A program made the translations under genes and the position numbers. Under the pieces are notes generated by a model. The model worked only from the letters and a program-made list of their open reading frames with translations, was not told the origin of the DNA and made no database searches. From Bacteroides caecigallinarum (GTDB taxonomy: Bacteria > Bacteroidota > Bacteroidia > Bacteroidales > Bacteroidaceae), in assembly GCF_021531075.1 (NCBI RefSeq), contig NZ_JADYTJ010000012.1, positions 1-64,000 on the forward strand: 64,000 nucleotides of DNA, given 5' to 3'. The stretch's first letter is position 1. Each line of letters starts with the position of its first letter. Positions 27,326-35,404 of this stretch are shown piece by piece.

Positions 27326-28204
27326 TTATTCAGTTTGTTTTAATGAATCAAGTATTTCCATAATTCTTTCAAGATCGGCTTCGTCCTTGAATGGAATACT
27401 TATTTTTCCTTTTCCCTTTGCACTGCACGACAATTGCACTTTTGTTCCAAAAAAACTTGACAGGTGGTTTTGAAGCACACCGAATGTTTCCGGAAGTTTA
27501 TTACCTTTTGTTTCTTTTCCGCTTTTTTCGGTGTTCAAAGTCTTTACCAGTTCCTCCACTTTTCTTACGGAGTATCCGTTGGATATTATTTCATTGAAGA
27601 TTTTCAACTGTGTTTGAGAATCCTCTATAGCAAGAAGTGCTCTGGCGTGCCCCATGTCTATTTCCTTGTTTTTCAAGGCAACCTGTATAGTGGCAGGCAA
27701 TTTCAGTAATCGAAGATAATTTGCAACGGTTGTTCTGTTTTTGCCAACACGTTCGCTCAGTCGTTCCTGAGTCAGTTCGTATTGTTCTATCAGATGTTGG
27801 TATGCAAGAGCTATTTCCAAAGAGTTCAAGTCTTCTCTTTGTATATTTTCTATAAGAGCCATTTCCATTACGTTCTCATCATCTGCTGTTTTTATATATG
27901 CCGGTATGGTTTTAAGTCCGGCAAGAGCAGATGCCTTGAATCGTCTTTCTCCCGCTATAATCTGATATGAATCGTCGCTAATCTTTCTTAAAGTTATAGG
28001 TTGGATGATACCTACCTCCGCAATAGAATCTGCCAGCTCCTGTAAGGCAACCGGGTCGAACTCGCGTCGTGGCTGGTTAGGATTGGCAGAAATTTTGCTC
28101 AATTCTATTTCGCCGATATTTGATGAACCGGAAGTTTTTACTTCCTCATTGGATATCAGCGCATCCAAACCTCTTCCTAAAGCAAATTTTTTCTGTACTG
28201 CCAT
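27326..28204 (-). CDS. parB: Chromosome-partitioning protein ParB
   Basis: CTP-dependent clamp that loads at parS sites and spreads on DNA. The N-terminal 'LGRGLDALI' contacts ParA. Box I/II 'ISANPNQPRREFDPVALQELADSI' and 'ENIQREDLNSLE' flank the CTPase core with 'IIAGERRFKAS'. The helix-turn-helix is 'LTQERLSERVGKNRTTVANYLRLL', and a C-terminal dimerisation domain ends the 292 residues. It begins 4 bp after parA. No convincing parS (TGTTNCACGTGNAACA-like) was found in the window. Confidence 0.96.
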   Translation of the reverse strand: MAVQKKFALGRGLDALISNEEVKTSGSSNIGEIELSKISANPNQPRREFDPVALQELADSIAEVGIIQPITLRKISDDSYQIIAGERRFKASALAGLKTIPAYIKTADDENVMEMALIENIQREDLNSLEIALAYQHLIEQYELTQERLSERVGKNRTTVANYLRLLKLPATIQVALKNKEIDMGHARALLAIEDSQTQLKIFNEIISNGYSVRKVEELVKTLNTEKSGKETKGNKLPETFGVLQNHLSSFFGTKVQLSCSAKGKGKISIPFKDEADLERIMEILDSLKQTE

Positions 28205-28208
28205 ATTC

Positions 28209-28976
28209 CTATTTCGTGTTTCTTGTTATTATTTCATTGGCCAGTGCCAAATGGTTCTTTGCACCTGTCGATTCTGCATCATATAGTATAGCTGGTATAC
28301 CATGACTTGGTGCTTCACTCAATTTTACGTTACGTTGTATAATTGTTTTAAACACCAGCTCCTGGAAATGTCTTTTCACATCATCGTAAATCTGGTTTGC
28401 CAGACGCAACCTTGAATCGTACATTGTCAGGAGGAATCCCTCTATTTCAAGTGCAGGATTAAGTTTCGTTTTAATAATTTTTATTGTATTAAGCAGCTTG
28501 CTTATTCCTTCCAGTGCAAAATATTCGCATTGCACAGGTATGATAACAGAGTCAGCTGCAGTTAGTGCATTGATTGTTATCAGTCCTAATGATGGTGAAC
28601 AGTCTATAAGAATATAGTCATATTCATCTTTCATTGGTTCCAGAGCTTTTTTCATTATTTTTTCTCTGTTGTCCAGATTAAGCATCTCTATTTCAGCACC
28701 TACCAGGTCAATATGCGACGGTATAATGTCTAATCTGTCAATATCGGTCGTATAAATGGCTTCCCTTATGTCTGTCTGGTTTATCAGGCATTCGTAGATG
28801 GAACAGTCGATTTCATTTACGTTTACCCCAAGTCCTGAAGAAGCATTAGCCTGTGGATCAGCGTCTATAACTAATACCTTCTTTTCAAGAGTTGCCAATG
28901 ATGCAGCCAAATTTATTGTTGTGGTTGTTTTTCCCACACCGCCTTTTTGATTGGCTAAAGCAATTATTTTTCCCAT
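28209..28976 (-). CDS. parA: Chromosome-partitioning ATPase ParA (Soj)
   Basis: It drives segregation of ParB-bound origins. The deviant Walker A '[18 protein letters not shown]' is at residues 10-27, '[15 protein letters not shown]' is the A' motif, and '[16 protein letters not shown]' is Walker B. Length 255 is standard and there is no N-terminal plasmid-type HTH, so it is chromosomal. First gene of the parA-parB-DUF5683-mltD operon, with a promoter at 29097-29127. Confidence 0.97.
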   Translation of the reverse strand: MGKIIALANQKGGVGKTTTTINLAASLATLEKKVLVIDADPQANASSGLGVNVNEIDCSIYECLINQTDIREAIYTTDIDRLDIIPSHIDLVGAEIEMLNLDNREKIMKKALEPMKDEYDYILIDCSPSLGLITINALTAADSVIIPVQCEYFALEGISKLLNTIKIIKTKLNPALEIEGFLLTMYDSRLRLANQIYDDVKRHFQELVFKTIIQRNVKLSEAPSHGIPAILYDAESTGAKNHLALANEIITRNTK

Positions 28977-29096
28977 ATCAATCAGTTTTATCCGGATGCG
29001 AAGTAACTAATAATTAGTGATACGACCTATTAAAATAATGTTACTTTTGCGGAAAGTGTTGATAACTTACTGCTTTTGTTAATAACTAAATCGGGA

Positions 29097-29127
29097 CAAA
29101 GATAGTGCAAACTAAGTGAAATACAAA
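29097..29127 (-). promoter_or_regulatory. Promoter for the parAB operon
   Basis: Minus-strand TTTG (29127-29124) and TATCTTTG (29104-29097) with 19 bp spacing. Confidence 0.65.
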
Positions 29128-29256
29128 GTGAAAACATAGTTTTCGACTTTTAATACCTAAGTGTAGCAAATCTTATCCAAAGATACTGAAAACCATGTAA
29201 AAAACTAATGGACTTTGTGAAGATTAATATTTGAAAACGTATTGTCACATAGTTTT

Positions 29257-29288
29257 TTTGTTCCATATTCCGAAAGGTTGTAACTTTA
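29257..29288 (+). promoter_or_regulatory. Promoter for surE-lpxB
   Basis: TTTG at 29257-29260, 20 bp, then TAACTTTA at 29281-29288 (last consensus base G replaced by A). Confidence 0.5.
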
Positions 29289-29327
29289 CATCGTTTTTAG
29301 TTGAATATGAATAAACATTGTTTAAAT

Positions 29328-30101
29328 ATGGCAAACTGCAAACCACTTATTCTGCTGTCGAACGATGATGGCTATCAGGCTAAAGGAATCAATGAGTTGA
29401 TAAAGGCTTTACGTGATGAGGCTGATTTGGTTGTCGTTGCTCCGGACGGACCTCGCTCGGGAGCTTCGGGGGCTATTACATCTGCTGTTCCTGTACATTA
29501 CGAAAAAATGAGCGAGGAAGAAGGTCTTGTGGTGTATAAGTGTAGCGGTACTCCGGTAGACTGTACTAAACTGGCTCTGCATGCTATAGTAGACCGAATT
29601 CCTGATATGGTTATAGGAGGTATAAATCATGGAGACAATTCTTCTGTAAATGTACATTATTCCGGTACAATGGGCGTAGTGATAGAAGGATGTCTGAAAG
29701 GTATTCCATCAATTGGTTTTTCTCTTTGTAACCATGCTGCGGATGCTGATTTCTCTTTTACATTGCCATATGTGAAAAGCATTGTTAAAAACACATTGGC
29801 GAACGGCCTTCCATACGGGACATGTCTTAATGTGAATTTTCCGGATACTGAAAATCTTAAAGGTATTCGTATATGCCGTCAGACTGATGGCGTGTGGATA
29901 AATGAGTTTGCCGAATGCAACCATCCGAGACATAACGGTTATTACTGGCTTACAGGTTCCTATAAGAACTATGAACCAAATGCTGAAGAAACGGACCATT
30001 GGGCACTTGATAATGGTTATGTAGCTATTACACCTACCAAAATAGATGTCACCGCATATGAACTAATAGATAAGATGAGGTCGTGGAACTGGTCTCTTTA
30101 A
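29328..30101 (+). CDS. surE: 5'/3'-nucleotidase SurE
   Basis: Survival-protein-family phosphatase acting on nucleoside monophosphates. 'PLILLSNDDGYQAKGINEL' carries the metal-binding Asp-Asp pair at the N terminus; 'APDGPRSGASGAIT', 'SGTPVDCTKLAL' and 'GINHGDNSSVNVHYSGTMG' are further active-site motifs. ATG 29328 gives 257 residues starting MANCKPL, matching close homologues. ATG 29307 would add seven residues. It is 103 bp before lpxB, with a palindromic repeat in the gap. Confidence 0.93.
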   Translation: MANCKPLILLSNDDGYQAKGINELIKALRDEADLVVVAPDGPRSGASGAITSAVPVHYEKMSEEEGLVVYKCSGTPVDCTKLALHAIVDRIPDMVIGGINHGDNSSVNVHYSGTMGVVIEGCLKGIPSIGFSLCNHAADADFSFTLPYVKSIVKNTLANGLPYGTCLNVNFPDTENLKGIRICRQTDGVWINEFAECNHPRHNGYYWLTGSYKNYEPNAEETDHWALDNGYVAITPTKIDVTAYELIDKMRSWNWSL

Positions 30102-30115
30102 GTGGACAAGGCTAC

Positions 30116-30187
30116 AGTTACAAGTTGACAAGGTTCGCTATTCGGATAGTAAGCCTTGTCACCTTGTCACCTCGTTAACTTGTAACT
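30116..30187. repeat. CCGGATGG-type dispersed palindrome, copy 2, with extended arms
   Basis: The core (30125-30162) has TTGACAAGGTT, CTATTCGGATAG and CCTTGTCAC. Outer arms AGTTACAAGTT (30116-30126) and AACTTGTAACT (30177-30187) are perfect complements. It lies between surE and lpxB. Confidence 0.7.
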
Positions 30188-30204
30188 AAAAAATCAAAAC
30201 TCAC

Positions 30205-31338
30205 ATGAAATATTATTTGATAGTAGGAGAGGCTTCAGGCGACTTGCACGCTTCGAATTTGATGCGCTCGCTTAAGAAATATGACAGGAATGCTGAGTTC
30301 CGTTTCTTTGGAGGAGACTTGATGAAGTCTGTAGGAGGAACACTGGTAAAGCATTATAAGGATATGGCATATATGGGATTTATTCCTGTGTTGTTACATC
30401 TGCGTACCATCTTCCGCAATATGAGCCTGTGTAAATCGGATGTAGTGGGATGGAAACCTGATGTGTTGATTCTGATAGATTACCCTGGATTTAATCTGAA
30501 AATAGCCCAATATATCAAGCAGCATACGGATATACCAGTCTATTATTACATCTCTCCGAAGATATGGGCATGGAAGGAATACCGCATAAAGAATATTAAG
30601 CGTGATATTGACAAGATGCTTTCCATACTCCCTTTCGAGGTGGATTTCTACAAGAAACATAATTATCCGATATCTTACGTAGGAAATCCTAGTGTAGATT
30701 CTGTCTCGGAATATCTTGCAAATCATCCTTCTGACAGACTTTCTTTCATTAAAGAAAACGGGCTGTCGGACAAACCTGTAGTGGCTATACTTGCCGGAAG
30801 CCGTAAGCAGGAGATAAGGGACAATCTGACTCGTATGATGGAAGTGACACGTTTTTTCCCCGACTATCAGTTTGTTGTGGCAGGAGCTCCAGGCATATCG
30901 CATGACTATTATAAACAATACATCACTTCCGAAACTAAGATAGTGTTCTCGCAGACATACAGATTGCTTCAACATTCTGTGGCAGCTATGGTTACGTCCG
31001 GAACGGCAACGCTTGAAACGGCATTGTTCGGAGTTCCGCAAGTGGTGTGCTATTATATGTCGGCTGGAAAACTTGTTTCTTTCTTAAGGAAGTTCCTGCT
31101 AAAAGTTAAGTATATTTCGTTGGTAAATCTTATCACAGGCGAGGAAACGGTGAAAGAACTTGTTGCCGACGGGATGACAGCCTCTAATCTGAAGCAAGAG
31201 TTTGCGGCAATATTACCCGGAGGGAATAAACGTGATTGCGTACTGAATGGATACTCGGAGTTGAAACGTATATTGGGCAATCCCGGAGCATCAGAAAAGG
31301 CAGCAGAATGTATAGTGAAATCATTGAAATCAAGGTAA
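30205..31338 (+). CDS. lpxB: Lipid-A-disaccharide synthase
   Basis: It joins UDP-2,3-diacylglucosamine and lipid X to form the lipid A disaccharide; peripheral inner-membrane GT19 enzyme. 'YYLIVGEASGDLHASNLMRSL' is the N-terminal signature, followed by 'RFFGGDLM', 'LIDYPGFNLKIA', 'YYISPKIWAWKEYRIKNI', 'VGNPSVDSV', 'LAGSRKQEI' and 'TSGTATLETALFGVPQVV'. Length 377 is typical. The surE-lpxB neighbourhood is conserved in Bacteroidales. It is followed by a 22-bp-period palindrome array that may end the transcript. Confidence 0.96.
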   Translation: MKYYLIVGEASGDLHASNLMRSLKKYDRNAEFRFFGGDLMKSVGGTLVKHYKDMAYMGFIPVLLHLRTIFRNMSLCKSDVVGWKPDVLILIDYPGFNLKIAQYIKQHTDIPVYYYISPKIWAWKEYRIKNIKRDIDKMLSILPFEVDFYKKHNYPISYVGNPSVDSVSEYLANHPSDRLSFIKENGLSDKPVVAILAGSRKQEIRDNLTRMMEVTRFFPDYQFVVAGAPGISHDYYKQYITSETKIVFSQTYRLLQHSVAAMVTSGTATLETALFGVPQVVCYYMSAGKLVSFLRKFLLKVKYISLVNLITGEETVKELVADGMTASNLKQEFAAILPGGNKRDCVLNGYSELKRILGNPGASEKAAECIVKSLKSR

Positions 31339-31423
31339 AGGCTGTCTTTAAGATAGGGGTTGTGTAAAGTAAATTCAGTTATAGTCAGAGTCATTTTGAA
31401 TAAAATAAAGTGCTTTGCCTCCA

Positions 31424-31477
31424 CACGAACGTGCGGAGAACTACACACGTTCGTGTCGGGTTCTCCGCACGGCCGTG
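31424..31477. repeat. Three-unit array of CACG-NN-CGTG palindromes, 22-bp period
   Basis: Cores CACGAACGTG (31424-31433), CACGTTCGTG (31446-31455) and CACGGCCGTG (31468-31477) are exactly 22 bp apart and differ in the central dinucleotide (AA, TT, GC). The spacers pair with each other too (GGAGAAC with GTTCTCC), so the whole stretch is one large palindrome. Far more GC-rich than its surroundings. Located after lpxB and before the steroid-type operon. Confidence 0.85.
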
Positions 31478-31534
31478 TGGAGATAATAATGTCTCATTTT
31501 TTATGAATCATATCCAATGTTTTGAAATCTATAA

Positions 31535-31565
31535 TTGACAGAGTAAAAATAAAATTATAAATTTG
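31535..31565 (+). promoter_or_regulatory. Promoter of the SRD5A-OYE-SDR operon
   Basis: TTG at 31535-31537 and TAAATTTG at 31558-31565 with 20 bp spacing. The -7 box contains the TTG at 31563 that a gene finder might take as the start, so ATG 31584 is the probable start. Confidence 0.7.
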
Positions 31566-31583
31566 GGGGAAAATACGGATTCT

Positions 31584-32348
31584 ATGATTAATACTTTGTT
31601 TAATTCTCTGATGTACATTATGCCTGTGCTGGCTATAATAGTGTTCATCGCTCTCTTCTTCGTTAAGGCAGGATATGGTATATTCCACACCAAAAGTTGG
31701 GGTCTGAGTCTTCCAAATAAAGTAGGGTGGGTGATAATGGAATGTCCTGCTTTTATTCTTATGGCTGCAATGTGGCTTACAGGGCAATATTCCATGATGT
31801 CTGCTCCTGCTGTCTTCTTTATCCTTTTCGAAATACATTATTTCCAAAGGGCGTTTGTTTTCCCTCTTCTGATGAAAGGTAAGAGCAAGATGCCAGTGAG
31901 TATAATGCTTATGGGAGTAGTGTTTAATCTAATCAACGGTTTTCTGATAGGATATTCATTGTTCCATATTGAGAATTCTGACAAATATACTGCCGAATGG
32001 CTTTATTCACCTTGTTTCATAATAGGTACGTTGGTATTTATTGCCGGGATGGTGATAAACCTTCATTCGGACAATGTGATAAGACATCTTCGCCCGAAGG
32101 GTGATACAAGACATTATTTTCCACAAAAAGGGATGTACCGTTACGTCACGTCTGCCAATTATCTGGGAGAGCTGATGGAATGGACAGGATTTGCCATACT
32201 TACATGCGATGCAGCGGCATGGGTATTCGTGGTATGGACTTTCGCCAATCTCGCTCCGCGTGCATATGCCATAAGGAAACGCTATGTGGAGGAATTCGGA
32301 ACAGAAGTAGTAGGAAAAAGAAAATGTTTGATACCTTATATATATTAG
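31584..32348 (+). CDS. Steroid 5-alpha-reductase (SRD5A)-family membrane reductase
   Basis: Predicted NADPH-dependent reduction of a delta4 double bond in 3-oxo steroids or bile acids, in the membrane. Six or seven hydrophobic segments fill 254 residues. The match to SRD5A1/2 is specific. 'GWVIMECPAF' holds Glu53 (equivalent of human SRD5A2 Glu57), 'EIHYFQRAFVFPLL' holds Tyr86 (equivalent of Tyr91), and 'NLHSDNVIRHLR' and 'YVTSANYLGELMEWTGFA' are the NADPH-binding blocks. The C terminus 'RKCLIPYIY' resembles the family ending. Start 31584 is set by the promoter. It is the first gene of a tight operon: 4 bp to the OYE gene, which in turn overlaps the SDR gene by 4 bp. Substrate is inferred; other polycyclic enones are possible. 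Confidence 0.9.
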   Translation: MINTLFNSLMYIMPVLAIIVFIALFFVKAGYGIFHTKSWGLSLPNKVGWVIMECPAFILMAAMWLTGQYSMMSAPAVFFILFEIHYFQRAFVFPLLMKGKSKMPVSIMLMGVVFNLINGFLIGYSLFHIENSDKYTAEWLYSPCFIIGTLVFIAGMVINLHSDNVIRHLRPKGDTRHYFPQKGMYRYVTSANYLGELMEWTGFAILTCDAAAWVFVVWTFANLAPRAYAIRKRYVEEFGTEVVGKRKCLIPYIY

Positions 32349-32352
32349 GAAT

Positions 32353-33579
32353 ATGGAAATATCAAAACTGTTTACAGAATATAAGATTGGTCCTTTGACG
32401 CTGAGAAACCGTACCATACGTTCGGCTGCGTTCGAAAGTATGTGTCCCGGCAACAAGCCGTCGAAGGCTTTGTATGACTATCATGTGTCGGTTGCTCATG
32501 GTGGAGTGGGAATGACTACTGTGGCATACGCTGCAGTGACACGAAGCGGACTTTCGTTCGACCGACAGTTGTGGATGCGTCCTGAGATTGTTCCCGACCT
32601 GAAGAAACTTACTGATGCAATCCATAGTGAGGGAGCTGCTGCCAGCATTCAGCTTGGACATTGTGGAAACATGTCGCACAAGAGTATCTGTGGAGAAACA
32701 CCTGTCGGTGCATGTACCGGATTCAACCTGTATTCGCCTACATTTGTCCGCGGACTCCGCAAGGATGAACTTCCTGTCATGGCTAAGGCATACGGCGATG
32801 CGGTGAGATTGGCTCGTGAGGCAGGTTTTGATGCTGTAGAGATACATGCTGGACACGGATATCTGATAAGCCAGTTCCTTTCTCCATACACCAATCACAG
32901 AAAGGATGAGTATGGCGGTTCGTTGGAGAACAGAATGCATTTCATGGACGAGGTTATGGCAGAGGTGATGAAAGCTGCCGGAAGCGATATGGCTGTTCTG
33001 GTAAAGATGAACATGCGCGACGGATTCAAGGGAGGAATGGATATAGACGAGAGCCTGAAGGTGGCACAGCGGTTGAAAGAGGACGGCGCGCACGCACTTG
33101 TTCTCAGTGGAGGTTTCGTAAGCAAGGCGCCTATGTACGTCATGCGTGGAGCTATGCCTATAAAGACTCTTACTCATTACATGGACTGCTGGTGGCTGAA
33201 ATACAGTGTGAAACTTTTCGGACGCATGATGATACCTACAGTGCCTTTCAGCGAGGCTTATTTTCTTGAAGATGCACTGAAGTTCAGGGAGCAGATTAAG
33301 GATATTCCGCTTGTATATGTAGGCGGACTTGTTTCAAGAGAGAGAATAGATGAGGTGCTGAACAAGGGATTTGAGTTTGTACAGATGGGGCGTGCCCTGT
33401 TGAATGAACCTGGATTCGTCAATCGCATGAAGACTGAAGAATGTGCCAGATGCAATTGCGGACACAGCAACTACTGTATAGGCAGAATGTACACAGTTGA
33501 TATGGCATGTCATAAGCATCTGAAAGAGGAACTTCCGCCTTGTCTGAAAAAAGAAATTGAAAAACTGGAGAACAAATGA
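32353..33579 (+). CDS. Old Yellow Enzyme-family NADH:flavin oxidoreductase (BaiCD-like FMN domain)
   Basis: Flavoenzyme of the ene-reductase type, 408 residues. It begins 'LFTEYKIGPLTLRNRTIRSA', with 'IQLGHCGN' near residue 97, 'EIHAGHGYLISQFLSPYTNHRKDEYGGSLENR' split across 178-210 as the FMN and substrate signature, and 'VYVGGLVSRERIDEVLNKG' and 'VQMGRALLNEPG' for FMN phosphate. Cys364, Cys367, Cys375 and Cys386 form a C-x2-C-x7-C-x10-C group where BaiCD/BaiH and dienoyl-CoA reductases carry a 4Fe-4S cluster, but with altered spacing. Their C-terminal NAD(P)H-binding domain is absent. Steroid or bile-acid delta4 reduction (5-beta type) is a plausible role from its partners; xenobiotic enone reduction is the alternative. 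Confidence 0.88.
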   Translation: MEISKLFTEYKIGPLTLRNRTIRSAAFESMCPGNKPSKALYDYHVSVAHGGVGMTTVAYAAVTRSGLSFDRQLWMRPEIVPDLKKLTDAIHSEGAAASIQLGHCGNMSHKSICGETPVGACTGFNLYSPTFVRGLRKDELPVMAKAYGDAVRLAREAGFDAVEIHAGHGYLISQFLSPYTNHRKDEYGGSLENRMHFMDEVMAEVMKAAGSDMAVLVKMNMRDGFKGGMDIDESLKVAQRLKEDGAHALVLSGGFVSKAPMYVMRGAMPIKTLTHYMDCWWLKYSVKLFGRMMIPTVPFSEAYFLEDALKFREQIKDIPLVYVGGLVSRERIDEVLNKGFEFVQMGRALLNEPGFVNRMKTEECARCNCGHSNYCIGRMYTVDMACHKHLKEELPPCLKKEIEKLENK

Positions 33580-34433
33580 TGAAGAAGACTGCTGTAATAA
33601 CGGGAGCCGACGGAGGTATGGGCTCGGAAATAACCAAGGCCGTTGCGCTGGCAGGTTATCATGTGATAATGGTGTGTTACACCAGTTTCAAGGGTGAGGA
33701 AAGAAAAAGCAGGATTGTTCTTGATACCGGTAATGATGATATAGAGGTGGTTCAGGCAGACCTGTCTTCGATGGAGTCGGTGGTTGAGGCTGCAAGAAAG
33801 ATTAAGAGCAAGACTCCTTCGGTGGAACTTCTGATGAATAATGCCGGCACAATGTGTACGCATTTCACACGTACGGAAGATGGTTTTGAACATACTGTAG
33901 CTGTAAATTATTTGGCTCCGTATCTTCTTACCTTTTTATTATTGCCACTGATGCATGAAGGAAGCAGGATTGTAAATATGATTTCGTGTACATATGCCAT
34001 CGGTAAGATAGGTCCTAGTTTCTTTACGAAAGGACGTGAGGGCGGTTTCTTCCGTATTCCTATATACAGCAATACCAAACTTGCACTCTGGCTTTTCACC
34101 CGTGAACTCTCCGAACGCATAAAAGACAGGGGAATAACGGTAAACGCTTCCGACCCGGGAATAGTTTCTACCAATATCATCAGAATGGATATGTGGTTCG
34201 ATCCTCTTACGGATATTCTGTTCCGTCCGTGTATCCGTACTCCACGACAGGGAGCGGATACGGCGATACATCTTCTGCTTGATGAAAAGTACGAAGGTGT
34301 TACCGGTGAAATGTTCGCCTCTTGCAAGCAGAGGAAATTAAGCGACAAGTATCTGCATCATCCTCAGATGAAAGAACTGTGGGAACAAACAGAGAAGAAG
34401 CTGGAACGTTTTTTAGTTCCTGAAAATTTGTAA
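33576..34433 (+). CDS. Short-chain dehydrogenase/reductase, candidate hydroxysteroid dehydrogenase
   Basis: NAD(P)-dependent alcohol/ketone oxidoreductase with a Rossmann fold, 285 residues. 'TGADGGMG' (residues 9-16) binds the cofactor, 'NNAG' is at 88-91, and the tetrad Asn111, Ser137, Tyr164 and Lys168 is complete. 'ASDPGIVSTNI' follows. A basic residue pair after strand 2 is not obvious, so cofactor preference is open. It overlaps the OYE gene by 4 bp and ends the operon. In context it would interconvert a 3-keto and 3-hydroxy group on the product of the two reductases; this is inference. Confidence 0.88.
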   Translation: MMKKTAVITGADGGMGSEITKAVALAGYHVIMVCYTSFKGEERKSRIVLDTGNDDIEVVQADLSSMESVVEAARKIKSKTPSVELLMNNAGTMCTHFTRTEDGFEHTVAVNYLAPYLLTFLLLPLMHEGSRIVNMISCTYAIGKIGPSFFTKGREGGFFRIPIYSNTKLALWLFTRELSERIKDRGITVNASDPGIVSTNIIRMDMWFDPLTDILFRPCIRTPRQGADTAIHLLLDEKYEGVTGEMFASCKQRKLSDKYLHHPQMKELWEQTEKKLERFLVPENL

Positions 34434-34489
34434 TGTAATAATCAAATAAGTAATTTTGTGTTGCTAAACTTAAAAACTTGCGAACTCAA

Positions 34490-34566
34490 GACATAAGTAC
34501 AAAAGAACATATATAATATAAAAATTTGTTCTTCTGTTGACTGCGTCGATTTTCAATTCTTTTGTC
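34490..34566. repeat. GACATAAGTACA dispersed palindrome, copy 2
   Basis: GACATAAGTACAAAAGAACA, then TTTGTTCTTCTGTTGAC and an ending TTCTTTTGTC. Compared with the copy at 16323-16379 it has about 18 extra bases (GACTGCGTCGATTTTCAA) inside the right arm. Confidence 0.65.
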
Positions 34567-34607
34567 GAAAAAATAAAAACAAACTAATAAACTCAAAAAA
34601 AACAATT

Positions 34608-35318
34608 ATGGCTAAATTCAAAAGAATCCTCCTCAAACTGAGCGGTGAAAGCCTGATGGGAGAAAAGAAATACGGTATAGACGAAAAACGCCTTGGCGAG
34701 TATGCACAGCAAATTAAGGAAATACACGATATGGGTGTGCAGATTGGTATCGTGATAGGTGGTGGAAATATTTTCCGCGGACTGAGCGGTGCTGGTAAGG
34801 GATTCGACCGTGTAAAAGGCGACCAGATGGGAATGCTTGCTACAGTTATCAACAGCCTTGGACTTAGCTCTGCTCTTGTAGCTGCAGGTGTGAAGGCACG
34901 TGTACTTACAGCAATCCGTATGGAACCTATAGGTGAGTTCTATACCAAATGGAAAGCCATTGAGGCAATGGAAAACGGCGAAGTGGTAATTATGTCTGCC
35001 GGAACAGGAAATCCGTTCTTCACTACAGATACAGGTTCTTCGTTGAGAGGTATCGAAATTGAGGCAGATGTAATGTTGAAGGGAACACGTGTAGATGGTA
35101 TCTATACAGCTGACCCTGAAAAAGATTCTACTGCAACTAAGTTTGACGAAATTACATACGACGAGGTTCTTGCACGCGGACTAAAGGTTATGGACCTGAC
35201 AGCTACATGTATGTGTAAGGAAAATAACTTGCCTATAATTGTGTTCGATATGGATACTGTGGGTAATCTTAAGAAAGTAATGTCTGGCGAGAACATTGGA
35301 ACTTTGGTTCATCCTTGA
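34608..35318 (+). CDS. pyrH: UMP kinase
   Basis: It phosphorylates UMP to UDP; hexameric amino-acid-kinase fold. 'RILLKLSGESLMGEKKYGID' is the N-terminal signature, 'GIVIGGGNIFRG' binds phosphate, 'DQMGMLATVINSLGL' and 'GTGNPFFTTDTGSSLRGIE' follow, and 'GVYTADPEKD'-type sequence (here DGIYTADPEKD) is near residue 163. Length 236 is standard. The usual follower frr is not present; a terminator comes next. Confidence 0.97.
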   Translation: MAKFKRILLKLSGESLMGEKKYGIDEKRLGEYAQQIKEIHDMGVQIGIVIGGGNIFRGLSGAGKGFDRVKGDQMGMLATVINSLGLSSALVAAGVKARVLTAIRMEPIGEFYTKWKAIEAMENGEVVIMSAGTGNPFFTTDTGSSLRGIEIEADVMLKGTRVDGIYTADPEKDSTATKFDEITYDEVLARGLKVMDLTATCMCKENNLPIIVFDMDTVGNLKKVMSGENIGTLVHP

Positions 35319-35348
35319 TTTCCCCGGATAATACAAGGACTCAATAAA

Positions 35349-35396
35349 AAACGCATGATATTCAGCCCTATTACTTGCTGTTAATATCATGCGTTT
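35349..35396. terminator. Bidirectional terminator between pyrH and the histidine phosphatase gene
   Basis: AAACGCATGATATT (35349-35362) and AATATCATGCGTTT (35383-35396) are perfect 14-bp arms; T-rich ends on both strands. Confidence 0.85.
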
Positions 35397-35404
35397 CTTT
35401 ATTA

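Larger units (their letters stand above)
28977..29327. other. Intergenic region between parA and surE
   Basis: AT-rich, about 350 bp, divergent genes. It contains the parA promoter (29097-29127), a possible second minus-strand -7 box TATCTTTG (29185-29178), an isolated plus-strand TACTTTTG (29042-29049) and the surE promoter (29257-29288). The long parA leader (about 115 nt) shows no structure I recognise. Confidence 0.5.

Noticed and set aside
29042-29049. TACTTTTG as a further plus-strand promoter between parA and surE
   Set aside because: No -33 element at the right spacing and 280 bp to the next gene; listed only as a chance match.
30116-30187. Palindrome between surE and lpxB as an ordinary intrinsic terminator
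   Set aside because: It lacks a T-run, lies inside a probable operon and recurs at three other loci with the same core.
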